DNA from: Rhodocyclaceae bacterium UBA2346
GTDB taxonomy: Bacteria; Pseudomonadota; Gammaproteobacteria; Burkholderiales; Rhodocyclaceae
Length of the DNA stretch: 64,000 bases
Reading direction: 5' to 3'
Assembly: GCA_002344625.1 (NCBI GenBank)
Contig: DDUE01000005.1
Coordinates: forward strand, 62,408-126,407
Under the pieces are notes generated by a model. The model saw nothing but the letters and a program-made list of their open reading frames with translations, was not told the DNA's origin and did no database searches. Shown one piece after another: positions 47,741-59,452 of the stretch (its first letter is position 1; each line of letters starts with the position of its first letter). The position numbers and the translations under genes are program-made.

Positions 47741-47785
47741 CCCGGTTGCCTGCTCGGCCGCGTACTCGCCGAGCAGGCAACCGGG
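47741..47785 (-). other. 18-bp perfect hairpin between dctP and dctQ
   Basis: Arms 47741-47758 and 47768-47785 pair without mismatch around a 9-base loop. It begins 18 bases after the dctP stop on the transcribed strand and is followed by only three T. A likely role is to stabilise the dctP message or reduce read-through into dctQM, so that the binding protein is made in excess. Confidence 0.75.
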
Positions 47786-47803
47786 GATTGCAGCGCTACC
47801 GGA

Positions 47804-48958
47804 TCAGAGTTTCTGAGCGGCCATGTACTGGTCGAAACTGCCGTCGGCAATCGGATTCCACTGGATCTGGTCGGTCTGGAACCGAATGAAATCGGCGTAG
47901 ACCTTCTTCCAGTTGGGGTTCTTGTCGTTGAGCTCGGCGTAAACCTCGCGTGATGCCTTGAACGCGGCGTCCATGACGTCTCTCGGGAAGCGCGACAGCT
48001 TCGCCCCTTCGCCGATCAACTGCTTCAACGCACCCGGGTTGAGCGCGTCATACCTGGCCTGCATCACCACGTGCGCATCGGAGGCCGCCTGGCGGAGGAT
48101 GGCTTTGTACTCGGCGGACAGGCTGTTGTAGGCCTTGTCGTTGACCATCAGGGTCAGTTGCGCGCCGCCTTCCCACCAGCCCGGGTAGTAGTAGAACGGG
48201 GCGACCTTGTGGAAGCCGAGCTTGTGGTCGTCGTAGGGGCCGATCCATTCGGCCGCGTCGATGGTGCCTTTTTCAAGCGACTGGTAGATTTCGCCAGCCG
48301 GGATGTTCTGCGGCACGCCACCGATCTTCGCCAGCACGCGGCCGCCGAAGCCGCCGATGCGCATCTTCAGGCCATTGATGTCCGCGACCGACTTGATCTC
48401 CTTGCGGTACCAGCCGCCCATCTGGGCGCCGGTGTTGCCCATCGGGAAGTTCACGATGTTGTACTGGGCGTAGAACTCCCGCATCAGCTTGAGGCCGTTG
48501 CCTTCGTACATCCATGCGGTGATGCCGCGGGAGTTCATGCCGAAGGGGATCGCGCAATCGAAGGCGAAGGTTTCATCCTTGCCGAAGAAGTAGTAGTTCG
48601 CGCTGTGTGCGCACTCCACCGTGCCTTGCTGGGCGGCATCGAGCACGCCCAGGGCGGGTACCAGTTCACCCGCAGGGTGGATCGTCAGCTGGAATTTGCC
48701 GCCAGTCGCTTCTGCGAGGTTCCTCGACAGGGTTTCGGCGGCGCCGAAAATGGTGTCGAGCGACTTGGGAAAGCTCGATGCGAGTCGCCACCGAATTTGT
48801 TCGCCGCTGTGTATGGCGGGGGCTGCAGGTGCGGCTGGGGCCGAAGCCGCGGGGGTTGAGGTATTGGTTTCTTCCTTCTTGCCGCAAGCTGCAAGCCCGA
48901 CAGCCGCGCCTGCAGCGAGGCCGGCCCCCGCCTTTTTTAGAAATGAACGACGCTCCAC
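47804..48958 (-). CDS. dctP: TRAP transporter solute-binding protein (TakP/FcbT1-like DctP)
   Basis: Extracytoplasmic solute receptor, 384 residues. The N-terminus has a twin-arginine-like motif (RRSFLKKAG) and a lipobox LAAC at about residues 22-25, followed by an Ala/Pro/Ser linker, so it may be a Tat-exported lipoprotein. The mature domain starts IRWRLASSFPKSLDT and contains GGFGGRVLAKIGGVPQNIPAGEIYQ in blocks and EWIGPYDDHKLGFHK. This resembles the 2-oxo-acid/chloroaromatic subgroup, so pyruvate-like or aromatic acids are possible ligands. GTG 48958 follows GGAGG five bases away; the overlapping ATG is out of frame. Confidence 0.9.
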   Translation of the reverse strand: MERRSFLKKAGAGLAAGAAVGLAACGKKEETNTSTPAASAPAAPAAPAIHSGEQIRWRLASSFPKSLDTIFGAAETLSRNLAEATGGKFQLTIHPAGELVPALGVLDAAQQGTVECAHSANYYFFGKDETFAFDCAIPFGMNSRGITAWMYEGNGLKLMREFYAQYNIVNFPMGNTGAQMGGWYRKEIKSVADINGLKMRIGGFGGRVLAKIGGVPQNIPAGEIYQSLEKGTIDAAEWIGPYDDHKLGFHKVAPFYYYPGWWEGGAQLTLMVNDKAYNSLSAEYKAILRQAASDAHVVMQARYDALNPGALKQLIGEGAKLSRFPRDVMDAAFKASREVYAELNDKNPNWKKVYADFIRFQTDQIQWNPIADGSFDQYMAAQKL

Positions 48959-48996
48959 ATTAGCCTCCTTTGGTTTTTTTACATTTGGCGCAGTGG

Positions 48997-49002
48997 ATTA
49001 TA
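48997..49002 (-). promoter_or_regulatory. Consensus -10 (TATAAT) for dctP
   Basis: A perfect TATAAT on the minus strand about 40 bases before the dctP GTG. No good -35 is present at the right distance; instead a tandem 15-bp repeat begins there. Confidence 0.5.
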
Positions 49003-49022
49003 GGGATTGCGAAAAACCAAGA

Positions 49023-49052
49023 TAGCGCGGAAAACCCTAGCGCGGAAAACCC
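49023..49052. repeat. Two tandem 15-bp direct repeats upstream of dctP
   Basis: TAGCGCGGAAAACCC occurs twice without change (49023-49037 and 49038-49052), followed by a partial TAA start of a third unit. It lies about 21-50 bases upstream of the dctP -10, the usual place for an activator site. Confidence 0.85.
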
Positions 49053-49077
49053 TAATCAGGGCGCCGCGCGGCGGGGG

Positions 49078-50418
49078 TCAGCTGCCCGCGACCGTCATCC
49101 GGTCGATCAGGATCGAGCCGCAGTGCTTCGCGCCACGCGGCAGTGCATCGTTGCCGATCGCACTGATTCCCATGAACATTTCACGCAGATTGCCTGCGAT
49201 CGTGATTTCCTCGACCGGGTGCTGGATTTGCCCGTCTTCGACCCAGAAGCCGGCCGCGCCGCGCGAATAATCACCTGTCACATAGTTGACGCCGTGCCCG
49301 AGCAACTCGGTCACGATCAGGCCGCGGTGCATCTGGCGCGCCAGTTGTGTGAAGTCGAGTTCGCCGTCCTTGACGACGAGATTGTGCGAGCCGCCCGCGT
49401 TGCCGGTGGTCTGGAGCCCCAGTTTGCGGGCGGAGTAGGTCGATAGGAAATAGCCCTGCAATACCCCGTCGGTCACGATTTCCCGGTCCCGGGTTGCCAC
49501 ACCTTCGTTGTCGAAGTACGAGGAGCCAAATCCGCCGCGGAGGTGCGGGCGCTCGCTGATACTCACCCGCGGCGACATCACCTGCTTGCCCAAGCTGTCG
49601 AGCAGAAACGAAGACTTGCGGTAAAGCGCGCCGCCGCTGACCGCATGCACCAGGCTGCCGATCAGCGCCGTGGCCAGGGGCGCCTCGAACAGCACCGGCA
49701 CCTCGCAGGTCTTGATCTGGCGCGCGCCCAGCCGGGCAAGCGCGCGCTCGCCGGCGCGCCTGCCGATCGCTTCGGGCGAACCGAGGTCGAGGGCGTTGCG
49801 GCGCGAGTCGTACCAGTACTCCCGCTGCATTTCATCGTCGCTGCCGGCGATCACCGAACACGACACGCCGTGCCGCGAACTGGCGAACCCGCCCATGAAT
49901 CCGATGCTGTTGGCCGAAATGAAATGCGACTCCTGAGTCGAGACGCTGGCGCCTTCGGAGTTGCTGATCCTGGGGCTCACCGCGAACGCGGCCTGTTCGC
50001 AGGCCCGTGCCATTTCGATGGCCTGCTCGACCCCGAGACCCCACGGGTGGTGCAGGTCTAGATCCGGGCAGTCGCGTGCCAGCAGTGCCTCGTCGGGCAA
50101 CCCGGCGCACGGGTCGGGGGCCGTGAAGCGGGCGATCGACAGCGCCGCGTCCACCGTCGAGCGCAGTGCTTCGGTCGAGAAGTCTGACGTGCTCGCGTGC
50201 CCGCGCTGCTGACCCAGGTAGATCGTGACACCGACGCCCTTGTCGCGGTTGTACTCAATGGTGTCGACTTCGCCCTTGCGCACCGAGGTGGTTTGCCCGA
50301 AGCCTTCGGAAACGTCGGTTTCACAGGCGGTCGCCCCGCGCTTGGCCGCATACTCGAGCACGTCACTGGCGATTTCACGAAGGCGGTTGGGCGAGAATGA
50401 GAAGCCGGTGTCGGACAT
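49078..50418 (-). CDS. pmbA: Metalloprotease PmbA (TldE)
   Basis: One half of the TldD/TldE heterodimeric protease that degrades peptides, known for microcin B17 and CcdA processing. The 446-residue length is normal. Recognisable blocks are ACETDVSEGFGQTTSVRKGE (near residues 30-50), GVGVTIYLGQQRGHASTSD and the C-terminal VNYVTGDYSRGAAGFWVEDG (about 395-414). tldD is not in the window, as is usual. It is divergent from yjgA. Confidence 0.94.
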   Translation of the reverse strand: MSDTGFSFSPNRLREIASDVLEYAAKRGATACETDVSEGFGQTTSVRKGEVDTIEYNRDKGVGVTIYLGQQRGHASTSDFSTEALRSTVDAALSIARFTAPDPCAGLPDEALLARDCPDLDLHHPWGLGVEQAIEMARACEQAAFAVSPRISNSEGASVSTQESHFISANSIGFMGGFASSRHGVSCSVIAGSDDEMQREYWYDSRRNALDLGSPEAIGRRAGERALARLGARQIKTCEVPVLFEAPLATALIGSLVHAVSGGALYRKSSFLLDSLGKQVMSPRVSISERPHLRGGFGSSYFDNEGVATRDREIVTDGVLQGYFLSTYSARKLGLQTTGNAGGSHNLVVKDGELDFTQLARQMHRGLIVTELLGHGVNYVTGDYSRGAAGFWVEDGQIQHPVEEITIAGNLREMFMGISAIGNDALPRGAKHCGSILIDRMTVAGS

Positions 50419-50443
50419 GAGCGAAGTCGGTTTTATCAGGGGC

Positions 50444-50449
50444 TATAAT
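50444..50449 (+). promoter_or_regulatory. Possible -10 (TATAAT) for yjgA
   Basis: A perfect TATAAT lies 18 bases before ATG 50468, predicting a very short leader of about 10-12 bases. The -35 region is poor. Confidence 0.4.
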
Positions 50450-50467
50450 CTTAACCCGATCCTGAAC

Positions 50468-51067
50468 ATGAAAACCCCGATGATTGACGAACACGCGTCG
50501 GCCGACGATGCCGAGGATGCTGCGGGCATCTACGCTGGACCCAGCAAGAGCAGCCTCAAGCGCGAGATGCATGCGTTGCAGGATCTCGGCGAGCAACTCG
50601 TGGCCCTTTCGTCCGAGCGGCTTGCCAAGGTGCCGATGCCGGAAGCGCTGCTTGCTGCCGTCAAGGATGCGCAGCGCATCAGCAAGCATGGCGCGCGCCG
50701 CCGCCAGCTGCAGTACATCGGCAAGCTGATGCGGCATATCGACCCGGTTCCGATCCAGGCGCAGCTCGATGCGTTCAACGGGGTGTCGAAGGCCGAGGTG
50801 GCGCGCCAGCATCGGCTCGAGCGGCTGCGCACCGAGCTCATGGATGATGACAGGGCAATCGGCAAGATCGCCGAGATCTGGCCGGAGGCCGATCTTCAGC
50901 ATCTGCGCACGCTGCGGCGCAATGCCTTGAAGGAGCGCGAACAGAACAAGCCGCCGCGGGCGTTTCGCGAGATTTTTCGCGTGCTGCGCGATCTGGACGA
51001 AGGGGCGGGGATCGATGGCGCGGTCGCACCGGACGAGGTAGCCGACCAAACCGGTCTGTCCGGTTGA
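50468..51067 (+). CDS. yjgA: YjgA/DarP family ribosome-associated protein
   Basis: A 199-residue, highly charged helical protein of the DUF615/YjgA family, which associates with the 50S subunit late in assembly. The family core runs KSSLKREMHALQDLGEQLV (about residues 28-46), RISKHGARRRQLQYIGKLM (about 75-93) and LRTLRRNALKEREQNKPPRA (about 147-166). ATG 50468 is chosen; ATG 50480 is an in-frame alternative, and neither has a ribosome-binding site. mogA follows after 10 bases. Confidence 0.9.
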   Translation: MKTPMIDEHASADDAEDAAGIYAGPSKSSLKREMHALQDLGEQLVALSSERLAKVPMPEALLAAVKDAQRISKHGARRRQLQYIGKLMRHIDPVPIQAQLDAFNGVSKAEVARQHRLERLRTELMDDDRAIGKIAEIWPEADLQHLRTLRRNALKEREQNKPPRAFREIFRVLRDLDEGAGIDGAVAPDEVADQTGLSG

Positions 51068-51077
51068 TGGAGTGACA

Positions 51078-51665
51078 GTGAGCGAACAGATTCGCATCGG
51101 GCTGGTTTCGATCAGCGACCGCGCCTCCGGCGGTACTTACGAGGATCAGGGCATTCCCGCTCTGGCGGGATGGCTCGGTCGCGCGCTCACCTCGCCGTGG
51201 CATGTCGAAACCCGGCTGATTCCGGACGAGCGCCCATTGATCGAGGCGACCTTGATCGAATTGGTGGACGCGGGCTGCGCGCTGGTGCTGACTACCGGCG
51301 GCACCGGGCCGGCGGCGCGCGACGTCACGCCCGAAGCCACCCTGGCCGTCGGCGACAAGGAGATGCCCGGATTCGGCGAGGAGATGCGCCGGATCAGCCT
51401 GAACTTCGTGCCGACCGCGATCCTGTCGCGGCAGGTGGCGGTGGTGCGCGGAAAATGCCTGATCGTGAATCTGCCCGGGCAGCCGAAATCGATCCACGAG
51501 ACGCTCGAAGGCGTGCGCGCGGCCGATGGCTCGGTGTCCCATGTCGGAATCTTCGCCGCGATCCCGTATTGCATCGACCTGATCGGCGGGCCCTATGTCG
51601 AGACCGATGAATCGGTGATCAAGGCGTTCCGGCCCAAGCACGCACTCAGGCCCCGGAGCCGCTGA
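51078..51665 (+). CDS. mogA: Molybdopterin adenylyltransferase MogA
   Basis: Adenylates molybdopterin before molybdate insertion by MoeA. The 195-residue protein has the motif LTTGGTGPAARDVTPEAT (about residues 74-91) and FGEEMRRISL (about 101-110). GTG 51078 has GGAG five bases upstream; GTG 51072 is in frame but overlaps that site. It belongs with moeA (26067) and moeB (40841), and the Mo-enzyme genes msrPQ follow on the other strand. Confidence 0.93.
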   Translation: MSEQIRIGLVSISDRASGGTYEDQGIPALAGWLGRALTSPWHVETRLIPDERPLIEATLIELVDAGCALVLTTGGTGPAARDVTPEATLAVGDKEMPGFGEEMRRISLNFVPTAILSRQVAVVRGKCLIVNLPGQPKSIHETLEGVRAADGSVSHVGIFAAIPYCIDLIGGPYVETDESVIKAFRPKHALRPRSR

Positions 51666-51700
51666 GGCGCACGCACGGTCGAGCTGGCGGTTGCGGGGCT

Positions 51701-52378
51701 TTACTTGGGTACGATCCGGATGACCTTGCCCTTGAACTGCGGCAGGTGTGCTGGCGCCGTCGCCAGTTGTCGGCGGCGCTCGAGCTCGCGCCACCAGCCG
51801 CGAACACCGAGCAGCGCCGCCAGCACCAGCGTGTAGGCGAGGGGCATCGAAACATCGGCCTTGACCAGCCACCAATAGTGCAGCACCGAGAAGATGGCAA
51901 TGGCGTAGATCGAGCGGTGCAGTGCCTGCCACCGGCGCCCGCCCAAGTGGCGGATCGCGAGATTGCTCGAGGTGGCCGCCAGCGGAAGCATCAGGACGAA
52001 GGCCGCGAAGCCGACCGTGATGAAGGGGCGCTCAAGGATATCCTCGGCGACCGCCCCCCAGTCGAACCACTGGTCGAGCCACACGTAGCTGGCCAGATGC
52101 AGACAGGCATAGGCGAAAGTGAACAGCCCCAGCATGCGTCGCAGCCGCAGCAGCCAGTGCAGACCGGTCAGTCGCCGCAGGGGGGTGACGGCGAGGGTCA
52201 TCAGCAACAGGTTCAGCGTCCATTCGCCGGTGGAACGGCGGATGGACTCGACCGGATTCGCGCCGAGCGTGTCGGCGAACCAGCCCTGGGCCATCAGTGC
52301 GGTGGGGATCAGCAGCAATGCGAACAAGGCCGCCTTGATGCCTGCCAGGGCCAGGTTACCGGGATTCTTGAGCGTCAT
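51701..52378 (-). CDS. msrQ: Haem-binding membrane subunit MsrQ
   Basis: Inner-membrane b-type haem protein passing electrons from the quinone pool (or flavin) to MsrP. The 225-residue protein has about six membrane segments and conserved His ligands in LHLASYVWLDQW, LHRSIYAIAIFSVLHYWW. The family was formerly called YedZ. It lies 79 bases downstream of msrP on the same strand and converges with mogA. Confidence 0.94.
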   Translation of the reverse strand: MTLKNPGNLALAGIKAALFALLLIPTALMAQGWFADTLGANPVESIRRSTGEWTLNLLLMTLAVTPLRRLTGLHWLLRLRRMLGLFTFAYACLHLASYVWLDQWFDWGAVAEDILERPFITVGFAAFVLMLPLAATSSNLAIRHLGGRRWQALHRSIYAIAIFSVLHYWWLVKADVSMPLAYTLVLAALLGVRGWWRELERRRQLATAPAHLPQFKGKVIRIVPK

Positions 52379-52457
52379 TGGCGTGGGTCTTCAAAGTGAA
52401 CTTGCGCACATGCGGCCGCCTTCAACCTGCCGCAAGCTGCGGTGACAGCGTGGAGCG

Positions 52458-53396
52458 TCAGTAATGTTGGCCGAGATCCATGCCTTGGTACAGGCTCGCA
52501 ACCTGTTCTCCGTAGCCATTGAACATCAGGGTGGGGCGCCGGCGCAACTCGCCGATGCGGCGTTCGGTGGCCTGGCCCCAGCGCGGGTGGCGCACTTTGG
52601 GATTGACGTTCGAGTAGAAGCCGTATTCGTGTGGCGCGGAGGTGTTCCAGGCCGTCGCGGGTTGTGTCTCGACGAGTCGAATGGTCACGATCGACTTGGC
52701 GCTCTTGAACCCGTACTTCCAGGGTACGACTACGCGTACCGGTGCGCCGTTCTGGTTCGGCAGCACTTCGCCGTACAGACCCAGCGCCAGGATGGTGAGG
52801 GGGTGCAGTGCCTCGTCCAGGCGCAGCCCCTCGGTGTATGGCCAGCGCAGAATCGGGCGGGTGAGCATGATCCGGGGATCGTAGTGGGTCACGAATTCGA
52901 CATACTTCGCGGACCCCAGCGGTTCGACCGCCTTGAGCACGGCCGCGAGCGGAAAACCGACCCACGGCACCACCATCGACCATGCCTCGACGCAGCGCAA
53001 GCGGTAAACGCGCTCTTCGAGCGGGGCGAGTTTGAGCAGGTCGTCGATGTCGAAGACGCGCGGCTTGCCGACGAGCCCTTCGACCGTGACGGTCCATGGA
53101 CGTGTCGCCATCTTCTGCGCGTTGATCGCCGGGCTTTCCTTGTCGGTGCCGAATTCGTAGAAATTGTTGTAGCTGACGATGTCCTCCCGGGGCGTCTGCT
53201 CTTCGCTGGTGCCGAAGGGGCCGGGCACGATCGGCCCCAGGCCCGCACCATCGGTCCGGGCCGCTCTCGCAAGCGGACCGAGCGCCAGGCCGGCGGCACC
53301 CAGCGAAGCGGCCAGGATGAATGTGCGGCGCGCCATGAACAACGGTCGTGGCGTGATTTCGGATGGCGCGATATCGCCGGGTCGTCTTATCAGCAT
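52458..53396 (-). CDS. msrP: Periplasmic protein-methionine-sulfoxide reductase, catalytic subunit MsrP
   Basis: Molybdenum enzyme that repairs oxidised methionines of periplasmic proteins. The 312-residue precursor begins [16 protein letters not shown], the usual MsrP start, and carries a Tat-type signal ([19 protein letters not shown], about residues 22-40). The Mo-coordinating Cys lies in [16 protein letters not shown] (about residues 133-148). It is followed by msrQ. It is divergent from aroG. moeA, moeB and mogA for its cofactor are in the same window. Confidence 0.95.
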   Translation of the reverse strand: MLIRRPGDIAPSEITPRPLFMARRTFILAASLGAAGLALGPLARAARTDGAGLGPIVPGPFGTSEEQTPREDIVSYNNFYEFGTDKESPAINAQKMATRPWTVTVEGLVGKPRVFDIDDLLKLAPLEERVYRLRCVEAWSMVVPWVGFPLAAVLKAVEPLGSAKYVEFVTHYDPRIMLTRPILRWPYTEGLRLDEALHPLTILALGLYGEVLPNQNGAPVRVVVPWKYGFKSAKSIVTIRLVETQPATAWNTSAPHEYGFYSNVNPKVRHPRWGQATERRIGELRRRPTLMFNGYGEQVASLYQGMDLGQHY

Positions 53397-53543
53397 GTGG
53401 AGTACCCAGGGGGTGAAGAAACGTCGTCAAGCTCTGACCGCGGAGCATACCGCCAGGTTTCAATTCGACGCGCCGGCGTCGCACGCGGCCTGGATGGGTT
53501 AAAATCGCGGGTCCACCAGTCTGCAAAATAACAGGGTTGCGCC

Positions 53544-54629
53544 ATGTCTGCCTCGGTCAAGATTCATATCGACGATGTCCGCATCAAGGAAATAAAGGAG
53601 CTCATTCCGCCGTCGCACTTGTTGCGGGAGTTCCCGGCTACGCCGCTCGCCGCGGATGTCGCGTTCCAGGCGCGCCAGTCGATTCACCGGATTCTTTTCG
53701 GCGCTGATGACCGCCTGCTCGTCGTGATCGGGCCCTGCTCGATCCACGATCTGGATGCTGCAATCGAGTATGCGCGCCGGCTCAAGGCCGAAGCCGACCG
53801 CCTGGCCGGCGATCTGCTGATCGTGATGCGGGTCTATTTCGAGAAGCCGCGTACCACTGTTGGCTGGAAAGGGCTGATCAACGATCCCTATCTCGACAAC
53901 AGCTTCAAGATCAACGAAGGCGTGCGCCTCGCGCGCAAGCTGCTGTGGGAAATCAACGAACTCGGCCTGCCGGCCGGCACCGAGTTTCTCGACATGATCA
54001 CCCCGCAATACATCGCGGACCTGATCTCGTGGGGCGCGATCGGCGCCCGTACGACCGAGAGCCAGGTGCATCGCGAACTGGCTTCCGGGCTCTCGTGTCC
54101 GGTCGGGTTCAAGAACGGTACGGACGGCAACGTCAGGATCGCGGTCGATGCGATCAAGGCCGCGCAGTCGCCGCATCACTTCCTGTCGGTGACCAAGGCA
54201 GGGCATTCGGCGATCGTCTCGACCTGCGGCAACGAGGACTGTCATGTGATCCTGCGCGGTGGCAAGTCGACCAACTACGATGCCGGGAGTGTCGACGCCG
54301 CGTGCAAGGAATTGGCCGCGTCGGGTGTGCCGGGCAAAGTCATGATCGACTTCTCGCATGCGAACAGCCGCAAGCAGTATCGCCTGCAGCTGGAGGTCGC
54401 CGCCGACGTGGCCGGGCAGCTGAGCGCCGGCGATGCCCGCATCATCGGCGTGATGGTCGAATCGCATCTTCACGAGGGACGCCAGGATCTGGTGCCGGGC
54501 AAGACGCTGGAGTACGGCAAGAGCATCACCGACGCCTGCATCGGCTGGGACGACACGCTGACGCTTCTCGACACGCTCGCCGAAGGGGTGCGTAACCGGC
54601 GGGTTGCGCGCGCGGCCGAACTGGAGTGA
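53544..54629 (+). CDS. aroG: 3-deoxy-7-phosphoheptulonate synthase (class I, AroG type)
   Basis: First enzyme of the shikimate pathway, joining PEP and erythrose 4-phosphate. The 361-residue protein shows VVIGPCSIHD (about residues 58-67), MRVYFEKPRTTVGWKG (about 96-111), the active-site Lys region GFKNGTDG (about 191-198) and MIDFSHANSRKQ (about 268-279). The family is subject to feedback by an aromatic amino acid; which one cannot be read here. Its substrate erythrose 4-phosphate is also the substrate proposed for epd in this window. dinB follows on the same strand. Confidence 0.95.
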   Translation: MSASVKIHIDDVRIKEIKELIPPSHLLREFPATPLAADVAFQARQSIHRILFGADDRLLVVIGPCSIHDLDAAIEYARRLKAEADRLAGDLLIVMRVYFEKPRTTVGWKGLINDPYLDNSFKINEGVRLARKLLWEINELGLPAGTEFLDMITPQYIADLISWGAIGARTTESQVHRELASGLSCPVGFKNGTDGNVRIAVDAIKAAQSPHHFLSVTKAGHSAIVSTCGNEDCHVILRGGKSTNYDAGSVDAACKELAASGVPGKVMIDFSHANSRKQYRLQLEVAADVAGQLSAGDARIIGVMVESHLHEGRQDLVPGKTLEYGKSITDACIGWDDTLTLLDTLAEGVRNRRVARAAELE

Positions 54630-54759
54630 GCGCCAGCGGTTGACGCGCTCGAGCACCCATGGGGTGGCGGTATTGCCGATGGTCGGCGCGGCCGCTCCAT
54701 GACGCTGGGCGCGCAGCCCCGGCGCGATTGCGCTTCCCAGGCTTGTTACGCCCCGTCCG

Positions 54760-55860
54760 ATGGATTCCCGCCCTCCGACTGCAGCACCGAGGAAGATCAT
54801 CCACTGCGACTGCGACTGCTTTTACGCGGCGGTCGAGATGCGCGACGACCCCACGCTGATCGGGCGCCCGCTTGCGGTGGGTGGGCGTCCCGACCGGCGC
54901 GGGGTCGTCGCGACCTGCAACTACGAAGCGCGTGCGTTCGGGGTGCGCTCCGCGATGGCGACGGCGCATGCGCTGCGGCTATGTCCGCAACTGCTGATGC
55001 TGCCGCCGGATTTCGAGCGTTATCGTGCGGCTTCGCGTCAGATTCTCGCGATTTACCGCGACTACACCCCCTTGGTCGAACCCCTGTCGCTTGACGAGGC
55101 CTATCTCGACGTGACCGGGGTGGTGCGTTGCTCGGGTAGTGCCACCCTGATGGCGCAGGAGATTCGCGCGCGCATTCATGCCGAGGTCGGCATTACCGCG
55201 TCGGCCGGGATCGCGCCCAACAAGTTCGTGGCGAAGGTGGCCAGCGACTGGAACAAGCCGAATGGTCAGTTCGTGGTCCGACCGGCGGACCTGGACGTGT
55301 TCGTGGCGGCGCTGCCAGTCAAGAAGATCTTCGGCGTGGGCAAGGTCACGGCGCGCAAGCTCGCCGCACTGGGGGTCGAGACCTGCGGCGATCTGCGCGC
55401 CTGGAGCCTGGCTGACCTCACCCATGCCTTCGGCAGTTTCGGCGTGAGTCTGCATCGCCTGTGCCGCGGGGTGGATACGCGCCGGGTGGTGCCGGACCGG
55501 GTGCGCAAGTCGTTGTCGGTCGAGACCACCTTCGACGTCGATCTGCCCGATCTCGCGGCGTGCCGGCGCGAACTGCCGGCCTTGCTGCGGGAATTCGAGC
55601 GGCGCTTGGCCAGTGCGCGCGAAACCGCGCCGGTGCACAAGGCGTTCGTCAAGATCCGCTTTTCCGACTTCAGCCACACGACCGCAGAGTGCGTATCGGC
55701 TGCGCCGTCCGGTGAAACCTGGCAACGCTTGCTCGCCGAGGCGCAGGCACGCAAGGCCCTGCCGGTGAGGCTGCTGGGTATCGGGGTGCGTTTCGCACCG
55801 CGCGAGGCGCAGGCGCCCCCGCCTGCGCAACTGGCACTCTTCGACGCAGACGCGCCTTGA
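54760..55860 (+). CDS. dinB: DNA polymerase IV
   Basis: Y-family translesion polymerase of 366 residues. Catalytic acids are in IIHCDCDCFYAAVEM (about residues 13-27) and PLSLDEAYLDVTG (about 108-120); the thumb HhH motif appears as IFGVGKVTARKLAALGV (about 190-206) and the little-finger domain follows to about 350. No LexA-box was recognised upstream. The C-terminal QLALFDADAP resembles the beta-clamp-binding QLxLF motif. Confidence 0.95.
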   Translation: MDSRPPTAAPRKIIHCDCDCFYAAVEMRDDPTLIGRPLAVGGRPDRRGVVATCNYEARAFGVRSAMATAHALRLCPQLLMLPPDFERYRAASRQILAIYRDYTPLVEPLSLDEAYLDVTGVVRCSGSATLMAQEIRARIHAEVGITASAGIAPNKFVAKVASDWNKPNGQFVVRPADLDVFVAALPVKKIFGVGKVTARKLAALGVETCGDLRAWSLADLTHAFGSFGVSLHRLCRGVDTRRVVPDRVRKSLSVETTFDVDLPDLAACRRELPALLREFERRLASARETAPVHKAFVKIRFSDFSHTTAECVSAAPSGETWQRLLAEAQARKALPVRLLGIGVRFAPREAQAPPPAQLALFDADAP

Positions 55861-55902
55861 GCGGTCCGCCCCGCGTGCCGGCAGCATGCACGGGCCGGGT
55901 TC

Positions 55903-56454
55903 TCAAGCGTTCTTGCCCTTTTGCCACAAGACATCGCCTCGTCCGCCCGCTCGGTTGAGCACCCGCGCCAGCACGAACAGCAGGTCGGAGAGACGGTTCA
56001 GATACTGGCGTGGTCCATCGCCGACCGCTTCTTCGAGCGCCAGCGCGACCAGCGCCCGCTCGGCGCGGCGACATACCGTGCGTGCATGATGGGTGATCGC
56101 GGCCGCGCGCGTGCCGCCCGGCAGGATGAAGTCCTTGAGCGGCTCCAGCGGCTCGTTGAGTCCGTCCAGCGCTTCTTCGAGCTTGGTCACCTGCTTGCCG
56201 GTGATCATGGTCATCCCGGGAATGCAGACTTCACCGCCGAGGTCGAACAAGTCGTGCTGCACGTCGGTGAGCAGGGCGCGCACCTCGTCGGGCAGTTCTT
56301 CGGTGAGCAGAATGCCGATCACGGCGTTGCACTCATCGACCTCGCCCAGCGCATGAATGCGCAGACTGTTCTTCGAAACGCGTTTGCCGTCGCCCAGCCC
56401 GGTCGTGCCGGCGTCACCGGTGCGGGTGTAGATCTTGGAGAGTCGGTGTCCCAT
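55903..56454 (-). CDS. ATP:cob(I)alamin adenosyltransferase (PduO type)
   Basis: Makes adenosylcobalamin from cob(I)alamin and ATP. The 183-residue helical protein has the N-terminal ATP loop IYTRTGDAGTTGLGDGKRVSK (in blocks at about residues 8-28), GEVDECNAVIG (about 37-47) and C-terminal CRRAERALVAL and QYLNRLSDLLFVLAR (about 147-163). No cobalamin-synthesis or B12-enzyme gene is adjacent. A TATAAT on the minus strand (56492-56487) lies about 33 bases upstream of its start. Confidence 0.93.
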   Translation of the reverse strand: MGHRLSKIYTRTGDAGTTGLGDGKRVSKNSLRIHALGEVDECNAVIGILLTEELPDEVRALLTDVQHDLFDLGGEVCIPGMTMITGKQVTKLEEALDGLNEPLEPLKDFILPGGTRAAAITHHARTVCRRAERALVALALEEAVGDGPRQYLNRLSDLLFVLARVLNRAGGRGDVLWQKGKNA

Positions 56455-56737
56455 CCTGTGCCTCGTCTTGTATTGCGGGGGCGCACATTATAGTGCGGCT
56501 GGTCGTCCCATCGAATCGGTTGCCCAGGACGGTTCGATTGACGCCCCGGAGAGCGGCCGCGTACCATGCTGCAAGCCGCCCACGGCCACCGCGGGACGAT
56601 ATCCACATATCCGGCATGGTGCCGTAGATCGCGTTGGCGTCGGATCGCGGGCCTCGCGCCGAGGCGTGTCACCGTGGGCGCGCGGGGCCGTCCGGCCCGG
56701 CGTTAACTCCATGCTTGTTCAAGACTGCAAATAATTT

Positions 56738-59359
<2,622 letters not shown>

Positions 59360-59452
59360 GCCGCGGCCGCGCGGCCTGGCGTGCGCGAAAGTCGCGGGTT
59401 CGGCGGGTTCGCCCGCGGCTTTCGAAATGCACGCCGTGAGGCGTGCCGTGGT

